From the NCBI RefSeq assembly GCF_025628965.1, contig NZ_JAOTEN010000001.1, positions 1,116,001 to 1,180,000 of the forward strand: DNA of 64,000 nt, written 5' to 3'. This DNA is from Chryseobacterium gilvum (GTDB taxonomy: Bacteria > Bacteroidota > Bacteroidia > Flavobacteriales > Weeksellaceae). The position numbers and the translations under genes were made by a program. This document shows, piece after piece, positions 42,291 to 50,674 of this stretch (its first letter is position 1; each line of letters opens with the position of its first letter). A model generated the notes under the pieces. That model saw only the letters and a program-made list of their open reading frames with translations. It was not told the origin of the DNA and made no database searches.

Positions 42291-42656
42291 CTAATCTTTG
42301 TTTTTAAGTTCGTTGAGCAGCATTTCAAGATCTTCAACGGTCATTTCGTTTTTTTCAACCAAAAAAGAAACGGCATTTTTATAAGAACCTTTAAAATAAT
42401 TTTTTACAAGGCTGTTCATTGTTTTTCCGGAATACTGCTCTTTGGAAACCAATGGAAAATACTCATGCTGTCTTCCGTACACATGATAATCTACAAATAG
42501 TTTGTCTTTCAATACTTTCAAAATAGTAGAAACGGTATTGGTGTGAGGTTTAGGTTCGGGAAAAAGATCAAGAACATCTTTCAGAAATCCTTTTTCAAGC
42601 TTCCATATATACTGCATCACCTGTTCTTCTGCTTTTGTCAACGTCTGAATTTTCAT
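42291..42656 (-). CDS. BlaI/MecI-family repressor
   Basis: A 121-residue winged-helix repressor: LTKAEEQVMQYIWKLEKGFL and NTVSTILKVLKDKLFVDYHV form the DNA-binding domain, followed by the dimer helices (MNSLVKNYFKGSYKNAVSFL). The family is cleaved by a partner M56 peptidase when a signal is sensed, freeing the operon. It starts the unit with the M56 and GLPGLI genes; the M56 start is 1 bp after its stop. A full -33/-7 promoter and a perfect palindrome lie within 90 bp upstream, so autorepression is very likely. Confidence 0.92.
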   Translation of the reverse strand: MKIQTLTKAEEQVMQYIWKLEKGFLKDVLDLFPEPKPHTNTVSTILKVLKDKLFVDYHVYGRQHEYFPLVSKEQYSGKTMNSLVKNYFKGSYKNAVSFLVEKNEMTVEDLEMLLNELKNKD

Positions 42657-42695
42657 ATCTTTATTTTTGAGTATGCTAAACTTATCTTTATTATC

Positions 42696-42709
42696 ACTAA
42701 TTAATTAGT
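42696..42709. promoter_or_regulatory. Candidate BlaI-type operator
   Basis: ACTAATTAATTAGT is a perfect 14-bp palindrome placed just downstream of the -7 box, over the expected transcription start of the blaI operon. Confidence 0.65.
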
Positions 42710-42713
42710 TATA

Positions 42714-42743
42714 CAAATGTAGAAATAAATTCTGATCAGACAA
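42714..42743 (-). promoter_or_regulatory. Promoter of the blaI-M56-GLPGLI operon
   Basis: On the minus strand TTG (42743-42741), 19 nt, then TACATTTG (42721-42714): a full match to the Bacteroidetes promoter pattern. Confidence 0.75.
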
Positions 42744-42978
42744 CTATTTTTTTAGTGATACGTGTTTAAAATATTTAGTATACTGATAATCAGAACAATA
42801 AATTTATTTGCAATATATTATATTTTGAAATAAGTGTACTTTATGTCTCAATAATCATTACAGAATATTGTAATTTAGAAACATATTCTTAAAACTTATT
42901 ACTATTTATTAAATAAAATTAAAATGAACTTGTAAAAACCGGGAAAATATATTTATTTTAGTGCTTTAAAAATTTCTC
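42744..42978. other. AT-rich intergenic stretch
   Basis: Between the divergent blaI promoter and the secreted protein at 42979. It is very AT-rich and has no reading frame or structured RNA that I can support. A weak promoter for the plus-strand gene may be near 42941-42957 (TATATTTA-like), but it does not meet the consensus. Confidence 0.5.
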
Positions 42979-43548
42979 ATGAAAAGATATAATTTACTGG
43001 TTGTACTATTACTCCTTATTTTTAATGTGACTTCTGCGCAGACATCTTCAGTATTCGGCTCGGTTACAGAAGCAAAATCAAAAATTGAAAAGACAGTACC
43101 ATTGGTGGTACAGCATTTACAGAAAATAAGCACTTCACAAGGCGACGAAACGATTCTTACCAACGGTAAAGCGGCCCTTAAAAAAGAATATGATGCATTA
43201 TCTGCAGAATTTGAGCTTTATAAAGGAAATATGGCCAACTGTATTGTGGTAAAACCTAAAAAAGCTTCCAAATGTATGAATTACCATACGCAGTATTTCA
43301 GAAATACATTAGGGATTTATGATAATTACATCACGTATCTGACAAGAAAAAACGGATATTTGGGCGTGGAAGATGAAACATTCAAAAAAGATTTCAAACC
43401 TACGGAAATCGCTACGAAAATCGATAAAGATTTCGTTTCTGCAGCCGGTGCGGTTAAGAAAATGAAAGGAAACAACAAAATGTCTTATTTTGACCAGTTA
43501 AAATCCGATGATTTTAAACTTCAGAATTTTGATACTTTAGCGAATTAA
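42979..43548 (+). CDS. Secreted protein of unknown function
   Basis: A 189-residue protein with a signal peptide (MKRYNLLVVLLLLIFNVTSAQ). The mature part is helical and lysine-rich, with two cysteines (residues about 88 and 100; CIVVKPKKASKC) that could form a disulfide, and an aromatic stretch (MNYHTQYFRNTLGIYDNYI). No family is recognised and no lipobox or sorting domain is seen, so a periplasmic location is likely. It is monocistronic with a clear terminator. The adjacent blaI operon is divergent, and no link is implied. Confidence 0.75.
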   Translation: MKRYNLLVVLLLLIFNVTSAQTSSVFGSVTEAKSKIEKTVPLVVQHLQKISTSQGDETILTNGKAALKKEYDALSAEFELYKGNMANCIVVKPKKASKCMNYHTQYFRNTLGIYDNYITYLTRKNGYLGVEDETFKKDFKPTEIATKIDKDFVSAAGAVKKMKGNNKMSYFDQLKSDDFKLQNFDTLAN

Positions 43549-43567
43549 TATTTTAATCATATTAATA

Positions 43568-43597
43568 AAATCCCGCTTCTATGAAGCGGGATTTTTT
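43568..43597 (+). terminator. Terminator after the secreted protein
   Basis: AAATCCCGCTTC (43568-43579) pairs perfectly with GAAGCGGGATTT (43583-43594) around TAT, followed by T. Confidence 0.9.
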
Positions 43598-43640
43598 AGT
43601 TTTATCTCAAAATTATTTTAAAGAATCTTAGAAATAAAAA

Positions 43641-43664
43641 AGGAGAACCATTTCTGACTCTCCT
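43641..43664 (-). terminator. Terminator of the tRNA cluster
   Basis: AGGAGA (43641-43646) pairs with TCTCCT (43659-43664); on the minus strand this is followed by TTTTTAT. It lies just past the last tRNA. Confidence 0.65.
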
Positions 43665-43666
43665 GT

Positions 43667-43742
<76 letters not shown>

Positions 43743-43777
43743 GTATATTTTAAACGTCTACCGAAAACGTTAATTAG

Positions 43778-43850
<73 letters not shown>

Positions 43851-43886
43851 ATGTATCTTTAAACACTTACTGAAAGTGTTTCTTAG

Positions 43887-43959
<73 letters not shown>

Positions 43960-43970
43960 ATATTGGATTG

Positions 43971-44000
43971 CAAATATACGAAATTTTTTCAAAAAAGCAA
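43971..44000 (-). promoter_or_regulatory. Promoter of the initiator tRNA array
   Basis: On the minus strand TTG (44000-43998), 19 nt, then TATATTTG (43978-43971), a full match to the Bacteroidetes pattern, 12 nt before the first tRNA. Confidence 0.7.
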
Positions 44001-44047
44001 TTTTTTCTTTTAAATAAAGCGCTTCAGCACAATATTGTAAAAATTTG

Positions 44048-44055
44048 TATCTTTG
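44048..44055 (+). promoter_or_regulatory. Candidate -7 box for the TsaC/YciO-like gene
   Basis: TATCTTTG matches TAnnTTTG. It overlaps a longer in-frame TTG start at 44045, which supports ATG 44060. Confidence 0.55.
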
Positions 44056-44059
44056 TTTT

Positions 44060-44671
44060 ATGGCAAAAATAATAAGAATTTATCCTGAAAATCCTCAGGA
44101 AAACCTTATCAATGAAGTAATTAAAACTTTGAATAACGGCGGATTAATTATTTATCCGTCTGATACCGTATATGCATTAGGATGTAATATTTTTGATATC
44201 AAAGCCATGGAAAAACTGGCACAGATCAAAAAGCAAAAACTGGATAAAGCACAGTTTTCCATCATCTGTAATGATCTCAGTCATCTATCAGATTTCACAA
44301 GACCTGTAGACACTTCGGTTTTCAGATTTTTAAAGAGTCACCTTCCTGGACCTTTCACTTTTATACTTGAAGCCAGCAAAGGACTTCCTTTAGCCTACAA
44401 AAACCATAAAACCATTGGAATTCGGGTACCGGATCACCCTATTCCGCAGCTTATTGTCGAAAAACTGGGACATCCCATCGCATCAACATCCATAAAAGAC
44501 GATGACGAGATCATAGAATATTCTACCGATCCGGAGCTTATTGCAGAAAAGTATGATCATCTTGTCGATATTGTTATCGATTCAGGATACGGCGATAATA
44601 TTGCATCAACCATTGTGGACCTCACCTCGGGTGAACCTGAAGTGATCAGACAAGGAAAAGGGATCATTTAG
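44060..44671 (+). CDS. YrdC/Sua5 family protein (TsaC/YciO-like)
   Basis: About 203 residues from ATG 44060. The fold is that of threonylcarbamoyl-AMP synthases, which start the t6A modification of tRNA. Visible are GGLIIYPSDTVYALGCNIFD, IKKQKLDKAQFSIICNDLSH, LPGPFTFILEAS, IGIRVPDHPIPQLIVEKLG and IASTSI. The active-site KxR-type positions look partly altered, and the length and missing C-terminal Sua5 domain fit YciO rather than Sua5. YciO members may have a different role. The next gene, a CPBP protease, follows after 10 bp, then yaaA and prmC, so this is a four-gene operon beginning beside the tRNA array. Confidence 0.87.
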   Translation: MAKIIRIYPENPQENLINEVIKTLNNGGLIIYPSDTVYALGCNIFDIKAMEKLAQIKKQKLDKAQFSIICNDLSHLSDFTRPVDTSVFRFLKSHLPGPFTFILEASKGLPLAYKNHKTIGIRVPDHPIPQLIVEKLGHPIASTSIKDDDEIIEYSTDPELIAEKYDHLVDIVIDSGYGDNIASTIVDLTSGEPEVIRQGKGII

Positions 44672-44681
44672 CGAAGGATTT

Positions 44682-45386
44682 ATGATGAGTGTGAACGGAA
44701 GATACGCTTTGGGAATTGTACTTGCTTTTGGGTTTCTCGCAATGGTAATGCTGTATTCGGTTCCTGTAATTAATTTATTTTTTAATGATAAAACCCTGAC
44801 CGCAGATCTTTTTTTCTACAACAGATTGGCACTATGGATGGTTTTAGGACTTATTTTTATCTATAATTTTTTTATTGAAAACCGCTCTTTTTTCTTGTGG
44901 GAAGATAAAAAATATTCTGCCGGATTTTATATCGCATCAATCGTTGCGTTATATATCATATCTACAGCAGGAGGCGCTTTGCTGAATGCTCTTATTATGA
45001 CCCTGACTCAGGAAAAGATCAGTGGTAAGCTTGTACAGCTTCAGTCTATTTTTAAACACAATTATTTTCTCATTATTTTTACGTGTTTTACGGCGGGTGT
45101 TGTTGAAGAATTACTAATGAGGGCATATATTCAGCCGAGAATAGAAAAAATTTATAACAGCCCGGTTTTAGGAATTGTAATTTCGTCTTTACTGTTTGCC
45201 ATTCTGCATATGACGTATGGTACCATCGGCCAGGTTGCGGTGCCTTTCTTTATCGGGATCGTTTTTGCTGCATTCTACAAAAAGTATTCAAATATTAAAA
45301 TCCTGATCATCTGTCATTTTATATATGATTTTGTTTCATTAATGCTGATGAATTTTATTGATCTTAAACACGTATCCTTTTTTTAA
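44682..45386 (+). CDS. CPBP-family intramembrane metalloprotease
   Basis: A 234-residue membrane protein with about six to seven spans. The CAAX protease and bacteriocin-processing motifs are present: VEELLMRAYIQPRI holds the EExxxR motif 1, FAILHMTYG holds the FxxxH motif 2, and HFIYDFVSL holds the final His. Such proteases cut prenylated or other membrane substrates; in bacteria their targets are mostly unknown. It starts 10 bp after the TsaC/YciO-like gene and ends 2 bp before yaaA, so it is inside the operon. Confidence 0.9.
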   Translation: MMSVNGRYALGIVLAFGFLAMVMLYSVPVINLFFNDKTLTADLFFYNRLALWMVLGLIFIYNFFIENRSFFLWEDKKYSAGFYIASIVALYIISTAGGALLNALIMTLTQEKISGKLVQLQSIFKHNYFLIIFTCFTAGVVEELLMRAYIQPRIEKIYNSPVLGIVISSLLFAILHMTYGTIGQVAVPFFIGIVFAAFYKKYSNIKILIICHFIYDFVSLMLMNFIDLKHVSFF

Positions 45387-45388
45387 TT

Positions 45389-46147
45389 ATGAAAATCATT
45401 ACTTCACCCGCAAAATTAATGAATGTGGACTACTCAACCGACCTGTTGAGAAGTACAACGCCCAGATTCATTGAAGATGCTGCATTGATACAGTCACATT
45501 TAAAACATAAATCTCCGAAATATCTTTCTGAGCTGATGGAAATTTCTACAAAACTCGCCGATGAAAATTGGGAAAGAAATCAAAAATGGAAAGCAAAGCC
45601 TGTTACCAAAGAATCTGCTCCTGCCTTGTTTGCTTTCACGGGAGAAGTTTATCGTGGGCTTGATGCAAAAACATTAGATAAAAATGCAGTAAGTTATCTG
45701 CAGAAAAATCACAGGATACTTTCCGGGTTATACGGTTTGCTGAAACCTTCTGACAGGATCATGCTGTACAGGTTGGAAATGGGGCGTCATTTTGAGTTTG
45801 AACAATATAAAAACCTTTACGAATTCTGGCAAGAAAAAGTAACAGAACAGCTAAGTTCTGAAATGAAAAAAAATGAAATCCTGCTCAATCTGGCGAGTAA
45901 CGAATATGGAAAAGTGGTTGACCGCAAAAAACTCAACCATAAAGTGATTGATTTTGAGTTTTATGAATTGAGAGAAGGCAAACTAACCACCATTGTGGTG
46001 TATACCAAACACGCGAGAGGTTTGATGGTAAGATTCTGTGCACAAAACAATGCTAAAACGCTTAACGATGTAAAAGCTTTCCATTATGAAGGTTATAGAA
46101 TTGACGAAGGAAGATCTACTGATACAAAACTTGTTTTTACGAGATAA
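45389..46147 (+). CDS. yaaA: YaaA-family peroxide stress protein
   Basis: A 252-residue member of the YaaA/UPF0246 family, which in E. coli lowers free iron and protects DNA during peroxide stress. Typical opening MKIITSPAKLMN, the TKFSGEVYRGL-like segment (LFAFTGEVYRGLDA), the HRILSGLYGLLKPSDRIMLY core, NLASNEYGKVV, and VYTKHARGLMVRFC are all in the expected order. Length is normal. It shares one base with the prmC start (TAATG). Nothing suggests loss of function. Confidence 0.93.
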   Translation: MKIITSPAKLMNVDYSTDLLRSTTPRFIEDAALIQSHLKHKSPKYLSELMEISTKLADENWERNQKWKAKPVTKESAPALFAFTGEVYRGLDAKTLDKNAVSYLQKNHRILSGLYGLLKPSDRIMLYRLEMGRHFEFEQYKNLYEFWQEKVTEQLSSEMKKNEILLNLASNEYGKVVDRKKLNHKVIDFEFYELREGKLTTIVVYTKHARGLMVRFCAQNNAKTLNDVKAFHYEGYRIDEGRSTDTKLVFTR

Positions 46148-46998
46148 TGACCATTTCAGAATATAAGAATTATTTTAAAACCGAACTTTCCGAATGGTAT
46201 ACCGATTCTGAAAGTGATTTTTTAAGTTCAATATGTAGTGAAAAAATATTAAATTTTAACAAATTTGATCAGAGAAGATATGCTGATCAGGAAATCTCAT
46301 ATGATGATGAAAAACAGTTAAAGAAAATAGTTTCCGAGCTTGCAACAGGTAAACCCTATCAATATATTTTAGGCGAAACTGAATTTTACGGAATGACTTT
46401 TTTCGTCAATGAACATGTTTTAATTCCACGGCCGGAAACGGAAGAATTGCTTGAAATGGCCATTCACACCATTCAAAATTCAAAACAGGATGGCAAGAGT
46501 TTAAAAATTTTAGATATTGGTACAGGCAGCGGCATTATTCCTTTGGTTTTGAAAAAAAAATTTTCGGATGCCGAAATTTCGTCTATCGACTTTTCTGAAC
46601 AAGCTTTGGAAGTTGCCAGAAAAAATGCAGATTTTCATCAACTTGAAATTAACTTTATTCACGCAGATTATCTGAATTTTGATTTGAATGAAAACTATGA
46701 TGTCATTATTTCAAATCCGCCCTATATTGGCATTGAGGAAGAAATAGAAATTGCAGATTCAGTAAAAGAATTTGAGCCCCAAATGGCGCTTTTCTCCCCT
46801 ACTTCAGATGCTTTGATCTTTTATCGGAAAATTGCTGAAGACGTCTCTGATCATTTACATAAAGATGGTTTTTTGTTTTTGGAAATCAATCAGAAGTTAG
46901 GCCCGGAAACATTAGCATTATATACAGAAACGATGTCGAAAGCACATCTCGTAAAAGATATTTCGGAAAATGACCGGTTTATTTTCGGGGTAAAATAA
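46147..46998 (+). CDS. prmC: Release factor glutamine methyltransferase
   Basis: A 283-residue enzyme that methylates the glutamine of the GGQ motif in peptide release factors. The N-terminal helical domain is followed by the SAM fold: PYQYILGETEFYGMTFFVNE, LIPRPETEELLEMA, ILDIGTGSGIIPLVLKKKF, and the substrate motif NPPYIGIEEE. All parts are present and length is normal. It is translation-coupled to yaaA by one shared base. Its stop (46996-46998) is directly against the stop of the convergent epimerase gene (46999), with no terminator between them. Confidence 0.95.
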   Translation: MTISEYKNYFKTELSEWYTDSESDFLSSICSEKILNFNKFDQRRYADQEISYDDEKQLKKIVSELATGKPYQYILGETEFYGMTFFVNEHVLIPRPETEELLEMAIHTIQNSKQDGKSLKILDIGTGSGIIPLVLKKKFSDAEISSIDFSEQALEVARKNADFHQLEINFIHADYLNFDLNENYDVIISNPPYIGIEEEIEIADSVKEFEPQMALFSPTSDALIFYRKIAEDVSDHLHKDGFLFLEINQKLGPETLALYTETMSKAHLVKDISENDRFIFGVK

Positions 46999-47961
46999 TT
47001 ATCTGTTTTTAAAGAAGTTAACAGCATCTTCTATAGCCTTTTCTATCGGTTGGTATTGGATTCCCAATTCATCAATTGACTTTTGATTAGAATAATAATT
47101 ATTGATTAATAAAGCCTTCATATTAACTGAACTTAGATTCGTTTTAATTCTACAGAACCTTAAAAAGTCTCCCAAAAAACCAAGAAACTGTAATATAAAA
47201 TCAGGAATTGGGATCATAATAGGTTGTTGATCAGTTACCGTATTCACTTTCGTAAAAAAATCCCTGTAGGTTAAATTTTCATTGGCCAATAGATATTTTT
47301 CACCCTTTTTTCCTTTCTTCAGAGCACATACAATTCCGGTTGCGACATCTTCTACATTAACGAAATTTTTTCCGCCTTTCGGATAGAAAACCATATTTTT
47401 CTTCCAAACCCAAAAGATAATTTTCCCCGAGCTGGGTTTGTAATCATGATTTCCGATCATAAAGGCAGGGTTTAAAATAATAACTTTTGTGTTCTTTTTC
47501 TGATGCAAAAGAAAATTTTCCGCTTCTGATTTACTTTTAGCATAAAAAGAATGAGTAAACGGATATTTTTGGTCATTCTTTTCATTTCCCAATTCTTCAA
47601 AACTCCCAAATCCTAAGGTATTTGCAGAACTTATAAATAGGAATTTCTGAACATTTGCCTTAACAGATTCACAGAATAAATGAATGGTTGCTTCACAGTT
47701 AATTCTTTGATAATCTCTATATAAAAGCAGATTTTGACGGGTTTCTGCAGCAATATGAATGACATAATCTACATCTTTAAGATGCTTTGATAGATCCGAA
47801 AATAAATCGCCTTCAACTAGGGTAAGGCTTTCATTCTCTTTAAAAAAACATACGCCTTTTTTGCGCACCAAAGCAATAACAAAATAACCATTTTCTACTA
47901 ATTTTATAACAGTATTATTTCCTAAAAGCCCTGTAATTCCGGTCACAAAAACTTTTTTCAT
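46999..47961 (-). CDS. NAD-dependent epimerase/dehydratase family protein
   Basis: About 320 residues from ATG 47961, chosen because it overlaps the upstream SDR stop by 4 bp (ATGA). The Rossmann motif is VFVTGITGLLGNNTVIKL, with the YAKSKSEAENF active-site Tyr and Lys (about residue 155). The 3-beta-hydroxysteroid dehydrogenase or dihydroflavonol reductase-like group fits best (NVEDVATGIVCALKKGKKGE). Substrate unknown. The pair with the SDR suggests a two-step redox change on a lipid or small molecule; an AraC-type regulator is just upstream. Confidence 0.83.
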   Translation of the reverse strand: MKKVFVTGITGLLGNNTVIKLVENGYFVIALVRKKGVCFFKENESLTLVEGDLFSDLSKHLKDVDYVIHIAAETRQNLLLYRDYQRINCEATIHLFCESVKANVQKFLFISSANTLGFGSFEELGNEKNDQKYPFTHSFYAKSKSEAENFLLHQKKNTKVIILNPAFMIGNHDYKPSSGKIIFWVWKKNMVFYPKGGKNFVNVEDVATGIVCALKKGKKGEKYLLANENLTYRDFFTKVNTVTDQQPIMIPIPDFILQFLGFLGDFLRFCRIKTNLSSVNMKALLINNYYSNQKSIDELGIQYQPIEKAIEDAVNFFKNR

Positions 47962-48743
47962 CCTTCTATTTCTTTTTTTATGGCATTCGTCATTAGAGGT
48001 AATTTGATCCATACCGGTAAAATTTTCATGACAAACCAGCTTACGGGATTGACCATAATCACAGAATCTTTTTTAAAAAGCTGATCAATGCAATAGCTGG
48101 CAACTTTATCAGGATCAAGAAGCGTCAATTTTCCTAAAAATCCCTGCTTTTCAATTCTCCTAGAAACATCATTATTGGTCTTCATTGCTCCGGGATTTAC
48201 AACACTTACAAATACATTGGTACCCCTTAATTCCTCATGTAAACCCCGGGAAAATGAATGGATAAAAGTTTTGGAAGCCGGATAAACCGTTTTAAAACCT
48301 ATCGGAGAAAACGCTGCCATACTTGAAACATTCAAAATATAAGATTGAGGCTGCTGTAATAAATTGGGCAATAATTGATGGGTCATTAAAGAAGTTGCCA
48401 TCACATTGACCTGAAGAATAGTATTGATGTAGCTCGATGTTGCCTCAGAAAATTTTTTGGTTCCGCCTAAACCTGCATTATTAATCAAAATATGAATTTT
48501 AAAAGACCGATTCAGCAAGCTTGTTAGTTTTAAAACATTTTCGTGTACGGAAAGATCAACTTCGTAATAATGTGTTTTTACATTAAAATTTTCGGCAATT
48601 TCTTCACTTACTTCTTTTAAATGCTGATTGGGAAGACTGATTAGAATAACATTCATTTTCTTTCTGGCAAGACTTTCAGCAAATGATTTTCCTAATCCCT
48701 GACTTGCTCCTGTGACAACGGCGTATGATTCTTTGGTATCCAT
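47958..48743 (-). CDS. Short-chain dehydrogenase
   Basis: A 261-residue classical SDR. The cofactor loop is VVTGASQGLGKSFAESLA, followed by INNAGLGG, the SYILNVSSMAA Ser, and the catalytic YPASKTF. The C-terminus is hydrophobic (NPVSWFVMKILPVWIKLPLM), which may put it at the membrane, as in retinol or fatty acid-type SDRs. It overlaps the epimerase start by 4 bp. The AraC regulator is 142 bp upstream on the same strand and could control it (inference). Substrate unknown. Confidence 0.86.
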   Translation of the reverse strand: MDTKESYAVVTGASQGLGKSFAESLARKKMNVILISLPNQHLKEVSEEIAENFNVKTHYYEVDLSVHENVLKLTSLLNRSFKIHILINNAGLGGTKKFSEATSSYINTILQVNVMATSLMTHQLLPNLLQQPQSYILNVSSMAAFSPIGFKTVYPASKTFIHSFSRGLHEELRGTNVFVSVVNPGAMKTNNDVSRRIEKQGFLGKLTLLDPDKVASYCIDQLFKKDSVIMVNPVSWFVMKILPVWIKLPLMTNAIKKEIEG

Positions 48744-48885
48744 AGTAAAACTTTATGGCGCAAAATTATCTCAGGAAGAGCGCTTGAATGTTCCAGATTA
48801 TCTGAATGCACCCATTTCAATCAGACAAAGTGAAAACGTATAACCTTCTTACAATCAATTACTTAAAAATACAAAAAGATAAAAC

Positions 48886-49983
48886 TTATAAATCTGAACT
48901 ATTTTTAAACTCAGAAGGGGTTTGATCAGTAAATTTTTTAAATGTTGTATTGAAAGATGTTTTTGAATTGAATCCGGACTCGTAAGCAATACCTAGAATG
49001 GAAAGTTTATTATTGCTGTTGTCTTTTAAGAGCTTTTTAGCATAATCAATTCTGTATTCATTGATGTATTGAAAAAAGTTTTTCCGAAATCCCGTATTAA
49101 TTACATAAGACAAATGATGGGTAGAAACAGAAAGCTCTTTTGAAAGCTTGATCAGATTCAATTCGCTGTCAAGATATGGCTTTTGTGCTTCCATCAATTT
49201 TTCCAACTGAGTTTTAATCCTTAATAAGTCTTCATCAGAAATTAATTTTCTTTTAATTTCTTCCGTTTCCGAATTGCTGATAGAAATTAATTCTTCACGC
49301 TGTTTTTCTTCTACAGGATAAATCTCTTTTTGCTTCATAGAATTATAGGCAACAAAATAAATAACCGAAAGAAAAATCATATTGATGAAAAAGTTTAATG
49401 AATTGGCATTGTATGCCAAATTATAAATGACATAAAGAATGCTTACAATAAGGATAATAAGGATGATATATTCAAGCCAATTAAGATTAATTCCCTCCGT
49501 ATTTGCAGCAAATTGTTGGATTTTTCTCTGATGTTTTCTAATGGTAAAATACGAAAGTCCGCTGTAAAACAGAGCCTGGAAAAGAATTAAACTTATAATT
49601 ACGTAATGCAACTGATGATATCCTGCCTTGATTAATAAAAGGATCGTTAAAAAAATAACAGGAAGTATCAAAACTCTAAGATGCGAAATCTTAAATCTAA
49701 AAGTAGGATTTGTATAAAATAATACACTAAAATAAAAGACAATGGGAGTTAAAAACTGAATAAACCCAACCCATAATATTGAATTAACTTCAATAGAATG
49801 ATGAGTGATCAAGGATAAGACTTCGTCTAGCCAAAAAGTCGACCATAAAAAAAGAAAAATACCAAACCAGAGATTGGCTTTTTTATTTACTTGTAACGGA
49901 TTTGCCAGTTTTAGTAAAGACAGTAAAACCAATGAGCCATAAATAAGTATAACGATAAAATTGTTTAACTCTGATGCATTCAT
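48886..49983 (-). CDS. AraC-family regulator with N-terminal membrane domain
   Basis: A 365-residue protein. The first 220 residues contain six or seven hydrophobic spans (e.g. FIVILIYGSLVLLSLLKLA and PVIFYFSVLFYT), and the last 100 carry an AraC helix-turn-helix pair: KLSKELSVSTHHLSYVIN, then GIAYESGFNSKTSFNTTFKK with FTDQTPSEF at the end. This layout is typical of membrane-bound one-component regulators in Flavobacteriia, in which the membrane part probably senses a ligand. The likely targets are itself and the SDR-epimerase pair downstream, but no operator could be identified. Confidence 0.87.
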   Translation of the reverse strand: MNASELNNFIVILIYGSLVLLSLLKLANPLQVNKKANLWFGIFLFLWSTFWLDEVLSLITHHSIEVNSILWVGFIQFLTPIVFYFSVLFYTNPTFRFKISHLRVLILPVIFLTILLLIKAGYHQLHYVIISLILFQALFYSGLSYFTIRKHQRKIQQFAANTEGINLNWLEYIILIILIVSILYVIYNLAYNANSLNFFINMIFLSVIYFVAYNSMKQKEIYPVEEKQREELISISNSETEEIKRKLISDEDLLRIKTQLEKLMEAQKPYLDSELNLIKLSKELSVSTHHLSYVINTGFRKNFFQYINEYRIDYAKKLLKDNSNNKLSILGIAYESGFNSKTSFNTTFKKFTDQTPSEFKNSSDL

Positions 49984-50017
49984 TGGTTTTTAAAAATTAA
50001 TTAAAAGTAAGGTTTTA

Positions 50018-50659
50018 CTACCCGATTCTTTTTCTTACAAATATTTCGTACGCCAGATATAAAAGCGGAACCGACATGATTCCTAAAAATAAGATATTGC
50101 TCATGGCTTCCTGCGGATGCATCGTTATGGAATACACCAACCCAAAAAAAGCTCCTCCCAAATGTGCGGCGTGTCCCAGATTATCCCATTGCTTAGGATT
50201 CAGCATCATATAAACAGAATAACCGAAATACAGGGTTCCGAAAAGCCATCCCGGCAAAAAATTGACACTGATTCCGTTGGGAACCATTGCAATGGCGGCA
50301 AAAATAATTCCTGAAACAGCCCCGGAAGCACCAATTGCCGAGTACCAAGGTTGGTTTTTATAGATCAATAGGCTGAATAAATTCCCCAGAATCATTGATC
50401 CGAAATAGATCACAATAAAACCGACACCGCCAAAAAATTCCATCACTGCGGCCTGAAACATGTACAGCGAAAACATATTAAAAAACAAATGCATAAAATC
50501 CGCGTGCAGAAACCCGGAACTGATCAGCCGTATGTATTCTTTCCGGTTGTTTATTGCACCAACATTAAACTTATATTTTTCAAATACCGCGCTGTTATTC
50601 AAAGCAAAATAACTGATAATACAGGTAACCGCGATAATAATGATGACTATTATATTCAT
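50018..50659 (-). CDS. Rhomboid intramembrane serine protease
   Basis: A 213-residue membrane protein with six spans. The rhomboid motifs are LHADFMHLFFNMFSLY, the catalytic serine loop IGASGAVSGIIFA (Ser112), and the catalytic His in LGHAAHLGGAFFG (His166). Rhomboids cut membrane proteins within the membrane. It follows parC by 15 bp on the same strand, so it is probably read with the topoisomerase IV operon. Its targets are unknown. The extra His163 is common in this subgroup. Confidence 0.93.
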   Translation of the reverse strand: MNIIVIIIIAVTCIISYFALNNSAVFEKYKFNVGAINNRKEYIRLISSGFLHADFMHLFFNMFSLYMFQAAVMEFFGGVGFIVIYFGSMILGNLFSLLIYKNQPWYSAIGASGAVSGIIFAAIAMVPNGISVNFLPGWLFGTLYFGYSVYMMLNPKQWDNLGHAAHLGGAFFGLVYSITMHPQEAMSNILFLGIMSVPLLYLAYEIFVRKRIG

Positions 50660-50674
50660 ATTTTCTTTTAATTG

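Noticed and set aside
46999..48743. Horizontally acquired island (SDR, epimerase, AraC)
   Set aside because: Base composition and codon use look like the neighbours by eye, and no integrase, tRNA edge or repeats were found.
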